From Christensenellaceae bacterium (lineage in GTDB: Bacteria; Bacillota; Clostridia; Christensenellales; UBA1242), in the NCBI GenBank assembly GCA_031260975.1, contig JAISKJ010000003.1, positions 129,480 through 193,479 on the forward strand: DNA of 64,000 nt, written 5' to 3'. Positions within the stretch are counted from its first letter, which is position 1, and each line of letters starts with the position of its first letter. Shown one piece after another: positions 18,735-28,200 of the stretch. The notes under the pieces were generated by a model. The model saw only the letters and a program-made list of their open reading frames with translations, searched no databases and was not told the origin of the DNA. A program made the position numbers and the translations under genes.

Positions 18735-19078
18735 GGGGGCGACTTGGTTTTGACAGGGAAGTTTAATTCGGGGGAAAGCGTGTAGCAGGCTCGGCTGCTT
18801 AAAAACGGAAAAAATTTAAACGCAAACAGAAATGTTACCAGCGCGGTAGCGGCTTAATGCTATCTGTTCTACTCTAAGTTGGTCTCATAGCAAGAGTGGG
18901 GCATAAGATATATGAGAAGCCTTTTTTGAAGAAGCCCTATTCAAAAATTGTATCTTGGGCTAGGCTTTGCAAACTTTGCCGGAAGAGTTTGTAAGAGTGA
19001 CACTAAATATCGGCTACACACGTAGAACACCTTGAATTGCTTTTTTGGACATGGGTTCAATTCCCATCGCCTCCACCA
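18735..19078 (+). ncRNA. ssrA: tmRNA
   Basis: The one-piece tmRNA begins GGGGGCGACTTGG and ends TCGCCTCCACCA, so the acceptor stem GGGGGCGA/TCGCCTCC is visible and CCA is encoded. The T-arm GGTTCAATTCCC lies at 19054-19066. The resume codon is GCA at 18822; the tag reads ANRNVTSAVAA and stops at TAA 18855-18857. The length of 344 nt is normal. It directly follows smpB, so its 5' end is either made by processing or by a promoter inside smpB. A GCAAATT/AATTTGC hairpin lies just after the CCA. Confidence 0.96.
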
Positions 19079-19186
19079 AGCAAATTTCCAAAAGTGGAAT
19101 TTGCAACTAAATTTGCCTTACGGCAGACGCCGTTTCGATACACTTGACAGATAGTAACACCATTTAACACAAAAGGAGAAATGATT

Positions 19187-20461
19187 ATGGATATCTTCAT
19201 CAATATTTTGGTAATTTTAGGAATTGTAATAGTAGGTTCGGCTATTATAGTAATTATAACTGACTTGTTCCTGACCTTGCTTGACGGAAACACTAAAGGC
19301 ATTCTGTTTAGAAGCAAGACTACAGTCGTAAATAGGGAGACAACTGTTTATAATGAACGCCCGAGTATGATTAATGAGCCGGTCAGAGAAAATATCTCTT
19401 ATGACCAAAACAGAGTGTCTAACAACACTTATGTAACTGAACGTACTACTGTTATTGAAAGGGAGCGTCCTGCTGTTGCGAGCAGTTCGGCTTATTCTGA
19501 AAACAGCACCATAGATTTTGACAAGGCTGCCGAAGAGGAACGCATTGTTAAGGCAACTATGCAGGAAACTGATGAAAGATCAGACCGCATAAAACTCATT
19601 GAGGCGCGTAGAAAAGAAGCCGAAGAGCGTGAAAGACTTGCTGAGAAAGAAGCAAAGGAAGCCGAAGAGCGAGCAAGAGCCGCCGAAGAAAAGGCAAAAG
19701 TTGTTGCTGAAAAGAAAGACGAGGAAGAAGTTGACCGCATTCTTGGTGAAATATTTGATGACGAAGAAGAGACTGAAGAGGAAGTTGTTCAAGAGGCTGC
19801 TGAGGATGACAAGGATGAGGACGATGGCAGAAAGATGGTTGCTGTTGATGAGCAGTATTTGAAAGAAAACGAAGAGCTGGTTGAACGCATAAGTGAGCTT
19901 GAGAAGAGAATAACCAGCGAAAAAGAAGTTATCAGCAACTTGGAGCGCAAGATTGAAGAAAGCAGCACCGAGACTAAGACCAACACTCACACAACCACCA
20001 CTATTGTTGTTCCCGGAATGGCTACCGGAAGTAGCGAAGAAATTGAAAACCGTCTTGAAATTTTGAGAGCCAGACTGAAACAGGCCGAGCGTGAGCTTAA
20101 GATTAACAAAAAAGAATACATTCCGCTCAGACGTGTAAGCTCTACTCTTGAAAATGACAGCAAGAAGCTGAGACGTAAAGAAGCTGTTGTGGCTAAGCAG
20201 AAAGTGATTCTGTATGGTGTTAACAACTATGTTGACATAGACGAAGAGAAGGCTAAGAAGCTGGCTGAAGACCTTGACCTTTTGGAAGGTCTGAGACTGA
20301 GTGTTCAGCACTGTGAAGAGGTTATGGCTAAAAACAAAGACAGATACCCCGTGCTTGAGAGAACAAACAAGATACTTGTTAACTTGGTTGCCGAACTTAA
20401 GAGCGATATAGCATTGCTTGAAGCTCAGCTGGAACGTATTGCTAAGACAAATGAGGACTGA
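19187..20461 (+). CDS. Membrane-anchored acidic coiled-coil protein
   Basis: The 424-aa product starts at ATG 19187, which is 8-9 nt from AAAGGAG; an earlier ATG at 19181 is too close to that site. It has one N-terminal membrane helix (about residues 2-28, IFINILVILGIVIVGSAIIV). A Ser/Thr/Asn-rich segment follows, then a very acidic Glu/Lys/Ala coiled coil (about 115-240), a Thr-rich break (about 268-290), and further coiled coil to the end. No enzyme motif is seen. The plan recalls the 823-aa protein at 7740 and may mean a shared envelope-scaffold role, but I see no clear homology. A terminator follows. Confidence 0.85.
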   Translation: MDIFINILVILGIVIVGSAIIVIITDLFLTLLDGNTKGILFRSKTTVVNRETTVYNERPSMINEPVRENISYDQNRVSNNTYVTERTTVIERERPAVASSSAYSENSTIDFDKAAEEERIVKATMQETDERSDRIKLIEARRKEAEERERLAEKEAKEAEERARAAEEKAKVVAEKKDEEEVDRILGEIFDDEEETEEEVVQEAAEDDKDEDDGRKMVAVDEQYLKENEELVERISELEKRITSEKEVISNLERKIEESSTETKTNTHTTTTIVVPGMATGSSEEIENRLEILRARLKQAERELKINKKEYIPLRRVSSTLENDSKKLRRKEAVVAKQKVILYGVNNYVDIDEEKAKKLAEDLDLLEGLRLSVQHCEEVMAKNKDRYPVLERTNKILVNLVAELKSDIALLEAQLERIAKTNED

Positions 20462-20474
20462 TAATAAAAATAAG

Positions 20475-20498
20475 AACTGTGCGTATGCACAGTTTTTT
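20475..20498 (+). terminator. Rho-independent terminator
   Basis: The stem AACTGTGC/GCACAGTT with a GTAT loop and a T run. The next 160 bp (to 20660) show no gene, only AT-rich DNA. Confidence 0.85.
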
Positions 20499-20662
20499 GT
20501 TTTGTCGCAGATAAAGGCAGATTTCTTGATAAAATAAGATATTTTTGGGTACGCTATTTTATGATAAACATAACTTAATATAGTTTTTTTGTTTGTCAAG
20601 CGTTTTTTCTTATAGAAAAAGCGGAATATTTGGGTTTTTTAATAAAAACACGCACTTTTTGT

Positions 20663-20692
20663 TTTACAAATATGGATGGGATTTGATATAAT
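20663..20692 (+). promoter_or_regulatory. Promoter for the surface-protein pair
   Basis: TTTACA (20663-20668), an 18-bp spacer and TATAAT (20687-20692) lie 27 bp before ATG 20720. It probably serves both giant surface genes, which are separated by only 31 bp and no terminator. Confidence 0.6.
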
Positions 20693-20719
20693 CATTGAAA
20701 AAAGGAGAAAGGGGAGTCT

Positions 20720-23700
20720 ATGAAGAAAAAGGTTAAGGCATTGTCAGTTTCTTTTGCATCGGTGGCAGTGGCCTGTTTTGTGGCTGTTTTTTTAGGGATG
20801 GCCGGCTTTACGTTTATGCTTAACGGCAGCGGAGCTAAAGGAATAAATGATAGCAGTATAAGTGCTGCAGGCGTTGGTCCTATTGTCACATGGGCTGGCA
20901 ATGACGGTGATGGGGATGGTTCGGAGCTAGACCCATACATAATTAAGACCGCAAGCACTTTTATAAGCAGATTGAGAGGGGATACCAACCAATCGGGGGA
21001 TCATTCGGCCGGCAAGTATTATGTGCTTATGAGTGATATTGACCTGAGCGGGGAGCCCATCTGGACCCCTATCGGGAATAATCAATCGTATCCGTTTAGA
21101 GGAAGTTTTGACGGAAACGGGTTTACTATAAGCGGAGTAAAAATTAGCGGAGGAACTCCCGCCGGGCTTTTTGGTTATGTAAGGTCACACACTTTGCAGG
21201 GAGGAACTTATCCCGGCTTTGTGACCACAATCAAAAATTTTAATCTCACGAATGTGGACATTTATACCACCAACAGCAATCCGTATTCTGCCGGTGGTGT
21301 TGTTGCCAATGTTTTGGGTTACACCAGCCCGCGCAGCTCAAATGCTCAGGTTTTGCTTGAAAACATAGGTCTTAAGAAAACGACGGACTATAGGGATATA
21401 ATACCTTATGGTCTTTCTGCCAGTGCACCGTTTAATGACCTAAGCAAATATTCAGCATACAGCAGCACCGTAAACTCCAATGGCTGGTCTAACAACAGCG
21501 GTGTTACTACCACAGGCAACCGCGTAAAGGGTTATGCTGCGGGCGGTATCGTAGGCATGTCAACAAGTTATTCTGATGTTTTAATAAAAGGCTGTTATAA
21601 CGAAATTATGGTTGAAAGTGACAGCTATTTTTCGGGCGGTATTGCAGGATGGTCTCAGGGTAACGCTAAGGTTACCGTTGAGAATTGTTATAATGTAGGA
21701 ACAGTAATCGGCGGAAGCAACTCTTATACCGGAGGTATCTTTGGTCTTATTGAAGGCACAAGTGAAGCTTGGATTACCGACTGTTATAGCATGGCAAACA
21801 TATTCGGCGGTGATGACACCGGCGGTATTTTGGGTACTTGCTGGAGCGGCAGTGACAAGGCTTGGATTACAAGATGTTTTAGTGTGGGTGGAGTTTATGG
21901 TCACCCCGGAAACAATCAGGGCCCGAACTCTTCTTATAAAGGCGGTATTATAGGATATATCGGCGGCGGACAGGTTACTGTAGTAAACAGTTTCTTTGTC
22001 GGAACTGTTTCAAACGGCAACACCTCAGGTTTGGGTCAGGGCGGCACAGGCGGGGGAGTTTCGCTTAACAATGGCGGAGAACCGGCTCAGCAAACCCTTG
22101 AAAACCTATTTAGTGAAGATTTCTTAGACACCTATTTTGGTGGGGCAAGCGGTGCTTTTGTACTGCTTTATGACGAAAATGGTGACCCATATATAGCACT
22201 TAAATACTTTAACCATGTGGGAGCAATTATACTTGACGCCAACGGCGGATGGTTTACAAGCAACGGAGGAATCAATCTTTTGGCAAACGTTGCGATTGAC
22301 ACAAGCTATAATGAAGGAAATTTTGTAAACGGTATTGATGACGTAAACAGTTATATATACATAAAATTTGATTTGGGCGGCAACCTTGACTTTGATGCAA
22401 TTGATATAGACGGAGTTGTCGGTTACGACCATGTTCTTGGTGTTGCGTTTAACGTTTATATAGGCGAAATCATTACTCAGGATATTCTTAATGAGCTTAA
22501 CATCGCCGGCTGGACTTCAGGATATAGCGGACCGAATTTTGAGATTCCGGTGGGAACGGCCAATGGCGCCAACAATGACCCGACAAATAACAATATTGAA
22601 CAGGCCGGATATGTATTCCAAGGATGGTTTAAGGACCCCAATCCTATTCAGGGCGCACAGTCTTACGGAGTGTCAAGTGCTTTTGTAGGTAATGCTGTTG
22701 CTGATAGCAACGAGTTTGTATTCTATGCAAAATGGAGAAATCAAACCGTTTATACCTTAAATGTTGACAACACCGGTAATACGGTTGAGGTTGATATAAA
22801 GGTTTATTACAGCGGCGGCTCAGGAGACCCAATTCTGCCCAAGGGTGATTATGTCTCCAATGCTGACACCAGCAGAATCGGAGCCAGACCGGTTTCGATT
22901 GAGTCCGGATATAGATATGTATTTGAAGCATTCTATTTGTATGATGCAGGTGGAAGTATGGTAGTTACTCCGTTTGGAATTGCATATGAAGCTGATGCCA
23001 CAGCAAACCTTTGGATGGTTGATTTGGGCCAAGTCGGCACAACAATAGACAGTACATTTGTTTCAACCTACATTAACGGTTCAGAGATTAAGCTTACTGC
23101 AGTTTTCAACAGAGTTAAATTGGCTACTTTCACCGTTGAGGCTGAAAGCGGTCAGCAAACATGGGGAAACGCTGAAAAACAGAGAATGCCTGCAGGTGCT
23201 GTTGAAGCAATAAGCTATGGCCAAAACATAACTTATGACATTGCTGACGTAAATAACGATGCAAGCGCTGACCCTGTTTCGCAGGTAAAGATAAAGGCAG
23301 TTGCTGAACAATACTACGAATTTGTGGGATATAGAATTGGCAGCGAATTTATTGCAATCGGTGCTAATCTTACGAGTGTGGGCATTTTGGGCGACCTTAC
23401 TGCTGAAGGCTTTGTGTGGTCTGGGGACGACCTGATTGTGGGTTTGGCATATATGGACGGCAAACAGCTTGTTCTGGTATTTGCCGCGGCTCAATATAAT
23501 ATTGAATTTATTGCTGCTACCGAAAATGGCGGTGTTCCGGCTGCAATCGGTGCAGGTGCTCCGGCTATTACGGGCTCGGGCAGTCTTAGTGTGGGCCTTG
23601 GCGGCGACATAACCGGTTTTAATGCCGGCATAATCGACGGATGGCGCAGAGCAGAAAAGTTCAGCAACCTCAGAATTGAAAATCAGCAGGATTCAGGTTA

Positions 23701-25207
23701 TGATGCATTTAATACTTTGTCAAACGGTGACATATCAATCGATGAGATTAGCGCCACTTTCCTTGACAAATATCTTGACGGCAGCACAATAAGAATTTAT
23801 GTAATTTATATAAGACAATATAGCCTGACAATAAATCTTGATGCAACCGACAGTGACACCAAGAGCGGAGCTATAACCTTTAAGGATTTTGCTAAAAATA
23901 CCAACACGGTAGACATGTCCAACCTTACTCAAACTGTTTGGTTTGACGAGGGGGATGTTGTAAGGCTTGATATAATTCCTTTCAGCGGTGACTATCAGAT
24001 TTCGACTGTTACTACTCTTGACATAAGTGAGACACTGTTTAACGGCAGGGTTAATATCACTATTGGCAATACAAACAGAACTATTACCGTAGCCTTCCAG
24101 AAAAAGGCTGTTGACATTGAGGTGCGTGCAGTTTATATTGAAGAAGGAGCTCAGGTAAATATTGCAAACAGCGAGTTTGTGGGAAGTGTTCCTTATACTA
24201 CTGCAAGCACACTGACAGGCGTTCTTTCGGGCCAGACGGTTGAAGTGACCAGAGGTGTTACCAACGGCTACAGCTTTGTTGGCTGGAGAAAGCTTGTGAA
24301 TGGCAATTTGGTTTCGCTTGGCAACGCTTCGATTGAGATAGTGACATATGTTGTAAATGCAAATGATGTAAGTAACTTTACAAACGCAGTTGTGCTTGTG
24401 CAGGAATTTGCAAAACAATATCAGTTGAGCATCACTGTTGAAGGTGAATATGAAGGCGTGAGCGACAATGCTTCGCTTTATAGCCTTGAAATGTTTATTG
24501 GAGAGGTTCAAATAAGTAATTTTAACCTCAGTGAGCTTGCTCAGAACAGTACAGTTAAAATAACAATAACCAACCCGGCATACCATACTCTTAACCCGAT
24601 TGTAGGCACTGCGGCAGGCGAAACTACAGTAAATAACCCCAACGGCACACACACAGTGACTATTGTAATTAATGGTTCAAGAGATATTGTAATAAGTTTC
24701 AGTCCCATTATTTTTGGCGTAAGTCAGAACAACGACCTAAGCGGAGCCAGAGGAACTCTTAATATAAGCACGGATGAGGTCAAGATAGGTGACAGCATAG
24801 TGTTGTCGTTCATTGCCGAATCAGGCTATGACTTTGACAGCTGGAAGATTGGCGGAGCAAACATAAGAGACATAGCCGGTGCTCAAGTCAGCGGCGACGG
24901 AAAAACTGTTACGTTTGTTGTAGACAAAGCATTCCTTGATGCTTTGTTGGGGACCAACGGTCAGGTAAATCTTGACAGCACGGTTTCTACTACAATCAAC
25001 AAAGGGTATCTGGCAGGTATCCTTGTGGGCGTAATACTTGTTCCGCTGCTTGTAATAGGTGCAGTAATCCTTGCAATTCTTAACAGCAGGAAGAAGAAAG
25101 AGTATGCTATAGCTCTTCAGAAGCACAAAGAATCAAGTTCCCGTCTGGGTCAGGCCGATCTTATTAAGAACCTGCGAAATGGCGGCGACGGCAGCCAGGG
25201 TAACTAA
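20720..25207 (+). CDS. Giant surface protein with GLUG-like and InlB-like repeats (1)
   Basis: The 1495-aa product has a signal peptide (about 1-35, KKKVKALSVSFASVAVACF). A region with FDGNGFTISG and repeated GG[IV]-[FILV]-G motifs (about residues 90-420) resembles GLUG-type beta-helix repeats. Next is an InlB/Listeria-Bacteroides-type repeat (GYVFQGWFKDP...FVFYAKW, about 620-680), then several beta-rich 'YEFVGYRIG/YSFVGWRK' modules. The C-terminus has a membrane helix (about 1432-1455) and a short basic cytoplasmic tail ending GDGSQGN. There is no LPXTG motif, so anchoring is by the membrane helix. Such proteins bind polymers or surfaces in relatives; the ligand is unknown. RBS AGGAGAAAGG precedes the ATG. 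Confidence 0.9.
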   Translation: MKKKVKALSVSFASVAVACFVAVFLGMAGFTFMLNGSGAKGINDSSISAAGVGPIVTWAGNDGDGDGSELDPYIIKTASTFISRLRGDTNQSGDHSAGKYYVLMSDIDLSGEPIWTPIGNNQSYPFRGSFDGNGFTISGVKISGGTPAGLFGYVRSHTLQGGTYPGFVTTIKNFNLTNVDIYTTNSNPYSAGGVVANVLGYTSPRSSNAQVLLENIGLKKTTDYRDIIPYGLSASAPFNDLSKYSAYSSTVNSNGWSNNSGVTTTGNRVKGYAAGGIVGMSTSYSDVLIKGCYNEIMVESDSYFSGGIAGWSQGNAKVTVENCYNVGTVIGGSNSYTGGIFGLIEGTSEAWITDCYSMANIFGGDDTGGILGTCWSGSDKAWITRCFSVGGVYGHPGNNQGPNSSYKGGIIGYIGGGQVTVVNSFFVGTVSNGNTSGLGQGGTGGGVSLNNGGEPAQQTLENLFSEDFLDTYFGGASGAFVLLYDENGDPYIALKYFNHVGAIILDANGGWFTSNGGINLLANVAIDTSYNEGNFVNGIDDVNSYIYIKFDLGGNLDFDAIDIDGVVGYDHVLGVAFNVYIGEIITQDILNELNIAGWTSGYSGPNFEIPVGTANGANNDPTNNNIEQAGYVFQGWFKDPNPIQGAQSYGVSSAFVGNAVADSNEFVFYAKWRNQTVYTLNVDNTGNTVEVDIKVYYSGGSGDPILPKGDYVSNADTSRIGARPVSIESGYRYVFEAFYLYDAGGSMVVTPFGIAYEADATANLWMVDLGQVGTTIDSTFVSTYINGSEIKLTAVFNRVKLATFTVEAESGQQTWGNAEKQRMPAGAVEAISYGQNITYDIADVNNDASADPVSQVKIKAVAEQYYEFVGYRIGSEFIAIGANLTSVGILGDLTAEGFVWSGDDLIVGLAYMDGKQLVLVFAAAQYNIEFIAATENGGVPAAIGAGAPAITGSGSLSVGLGGDITGFNAGIIDGWRRAEKFSNLRIENQQDSGYDAFNTLSNGDISIDEISATFLDKYLDGSTIRIYVIYIRQYSLTINLDATDSDTKSGAITFKDFAKNTNTVDMSNLTQTVWFDEGDVVRLDIIPFSGDYQISTVTTLDISETLFNGRVNITIGNTNRTITVAFQKKAVDIEVRAVYIEEGAQVNIANSEFVGSVPYTTASTLTGVLSGQTVEVTRGVTNGYSFVGWRKLVNGNLVSLGNASIEIVTYVVNANDVSNFTNAVVLVQEFAKQYQLSITVEGEYEGVSDNASLYSLEMFIGEVQISNFNLSELAQNSTVKITITNPAYHTLNPIVGTAAGETTVNNPNGTHTVTIVINGSRDIVISFSPIIFGVSQNNDLSGARGTLNISTDEVKIGDSIVLSFIAESGYDFDSWKIGGANIRDIAGAQVSGDGKTVTFVVDKAFLDALLGTNGQVNLDSTVSTTINKGYLAGILVGVILVPLLVIGAVILAILNSRKKKEYAIALQKHKESSSRLGQADLIKNLRNGGDGSQGN

Positions 25208-25238
25208 GTTTGAGTATTAAGACAAAAGGAGAGAAGAT

Positions 25239-28200
25239 ATGATAAATATTTTAAAGAAAAGTTTATTTAGTGTCACAATGCTCATACTCACGGCGGGACT
25301 TGTATTTGGACTAGTGCTTGCTAATGGTGGTTTTCTGGGTTCGACAGGAAACAGAAACCAACAGGTGGCAGGAGCGCATGTTCCGATAACACCGCCAAGT
25401 GCCCCTGTTGTCAGCGGCACTTGGCTTGAGCAACTTAACTTTGTAAACAGCGTTGACACAAACAATGTTATCAACGCAAGCGGCCCCAACCTTAATTCAA
25501 TGGGCGCGCCGGGAACTGCAAGAGGAACTACGGGCGACTATAGTGACGGTTTTGACTTTACTAAAGGCAACACTGTCAGCGGAAATCCGGGCTTTACGGG
25601 GGGTATCGGTATAATTATTCCGGGAGACCCGTATATAATTTCAAATGCTTATCAGCTTAGTTATCTTGCCTATATGGTAAATAACGGATATAACAACTTT
25701 AGCGGCAAGGAATTTAAGCTCGGAAACAATATAGACCTTACAGGTCACCGTTGGGTTGCCATCGGTAACTACAAAAGCTTTAATAAAGACGGCGGCGGTG
25801 TTTATTCATACTGCGGCTTTGACGGAATTTTTGACGGAAACAACAAAACCATAAGCGGGCTTGCTATTTTGAGCAATTATACTGCTCAATACGGGTATGC
25901 CACAACGACCACAAACAGTTCATATAGCTTTAATATATATGAAGGTTTGTTTGGTTATGTTGGTTACAACAACTTTCAGGGCACTCAGATTAAAGATTTG
26001 ACGCTGGATGCTCCGTATATCAGTGTTAGTTCAGACATAGACTTCAGAAGCAATTACAGTAGCAACTATCTATATTTATACAACAACATTTATGCCGGAG
26101 CAATTGCAGGTTACTATTATGGTGAAGGCATTGTCAGCAACGTGAATGTTGTTGACCCTTATATCACAACCAGCTCAAACAACAAAGCAGATTCAATGTA
26201 TGCTACAAGCAGCACCATGTATGTGTATAACTATGACTATGCATATATTGGCGGCTTGTTTGGAGATTATCAGGGCGGTGACGGTATCACCGACTGTCAC
26301 GTGAGCGGAAACGCTTTGATTGAACAGGGTAGCGGTCAGCTTACTGCAAGTTCAAGCGGATATCCCACCAGAACCAAATATCCTTATTGTTATTCATATT
26401 CTTATGTAGGCGGACTTTTTGGTCAGGGATACTTTAATAGCTATTATAATAATGCTGAAGACTATTTTGCTGAGTTGACTGATTGTAGTGTAAACGCTGA
26501 AATTCATGGTGGCTATTATGTTGGCGGTATCGGCGGATATGTTTCGGGAGATTGGTATAATCACCTGAACACGCAAAATCTTACATTTAACGGATATATA
26601 GATGATCAGGTTACTTATACTACGCTTCCTACTCAGACCAACACAAGCAACAGCAGTTATCTGGGCGGTATCTTCGGATATGTAAGCGAATATGTTAACA
26701 TGATTGATGTTCACAACTATGGTGAAATTAATGCAACCAAAGGCTATTATGTTGGCGGACTTGCAGGATATTTCTATCACTATGACTATGACCAGGGACG
26801 TCCTAATGTATCAATTATTGACTCCACCAACGAGGGTGCGGTGTCAAGCATAAATGTTAACGGAAACAGCGGTTACACCGGGGGATTGGTAGGTTATATT
26901 GACTCCTATTATGCTGCGGTTCAGGTTAAAAACTGTCAAAACCTTGGCACTGTAACAGCAAGATACGGGCAGATCGGAGGTCTTATAGGTTACTTCTATG
27001 CTTGGAATGACTATATTGCAGTTGAAACTGCTTCTATTGACAACTGTGAAAACCAGGGTAACGTAGAAGCTGTCAGCGGCGGATATATTTATTACTTGGG
27101 CGGACTTGTTGGATATGCAGGCGGAATTATTATTAAGGATTCGGTAAACTCTGCATCTATAACAAACTTGAGCAGCAGTTCAAATTATATCGGCGGACTT
27201 ATTGGTCAGGTGGACAGCGTTACGCTGCTTAATTCACACAACGAAGGTAACATTGCTGCCGGAAACTCAAGTTATGTCGGCGGTGTTATGGGATATATCT
27301 ATGACAACGGCAATAACATCGTAAACAAGATTGAAAATGTTTATAATACCGGAAATATTACCGGCTCGGGTAGCATCAACTATGTGGGCGGTGTTGCAGG
27401 TTATGTATCCAATTACACTCTTGAGGGTGTAAAAAACTTTGGTAATATAACTCTTACAAGTAGCAGTAACTACGTGGGCGGTGTTGTGGGCAGACTTGAG
27501 AGAGCAACACTTTATAACAGTTTTAACACAGGCAGCGTAACTGCGGGCAACTATGTGGGCGGTGTTGCAGGCGAAATTTATGGTGACACAACAACCATAT
27601 CTGTTGTAAGAATGTGTTATAACACCGGCTTTGTAGGCGGACTTGGAACGTATACGGGCGGTATTGTAGGACGTGCTTATTACGGTGCGCTTATTGAAGA
27701 TTGTTACAACACTTATGGCGGTTATGGTAATACCGCAGGAGTAGTTAATACTCTGAACGGCGGTATTGTGGGCGGCATATACACTCACACTCACATGGAA
27801 GTGGATGTTATTGTCAGAAACTGTTATAATGACGTTAATGTAGGTCAGAGCTTGAACAACTATGTGGGTGCCATTGTCGGAACAGTTGAATATCAATATT
27901 ATTCTTCTGCAACTCAGTCTTTGAACCAACAAAAGAAAGTGCTTATTGAAAACTGTTACAGCAGAGGTATTGCATATAAGACAACTTCAAGCACCTCCAG
28001 AATCGGTGGAGCTATCGGAAGAGTTAACTATGGCAACAACGGCAAATACGCTACTGTAGAAGTTAAGAACTCTTTCTGGAACAAAGATACACCCAGCACT
28101 TTGCCGGCTCCCGGTTCAACCCTTACGGGTTTGACCGCAGCCAACAACTTTGCAAATGCAAATGTAGGGTATGTGAACTATGCAAACAGCACTTATATTA

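Noticed and set aside
23735..24652. 305-codon minus-strand frame inside the first giant surface gene
   Set aside because: Antisense shadow of a long open gene; no start signals.
26000..28100. Possible CRISPR-like regular repeats in the second surface gene
   Set aside because: The repeated DNA encodes protein repeats (YVGG..GY) of varying sequence and spacing in one reading frame, not identical direct repeats with unique spacers.
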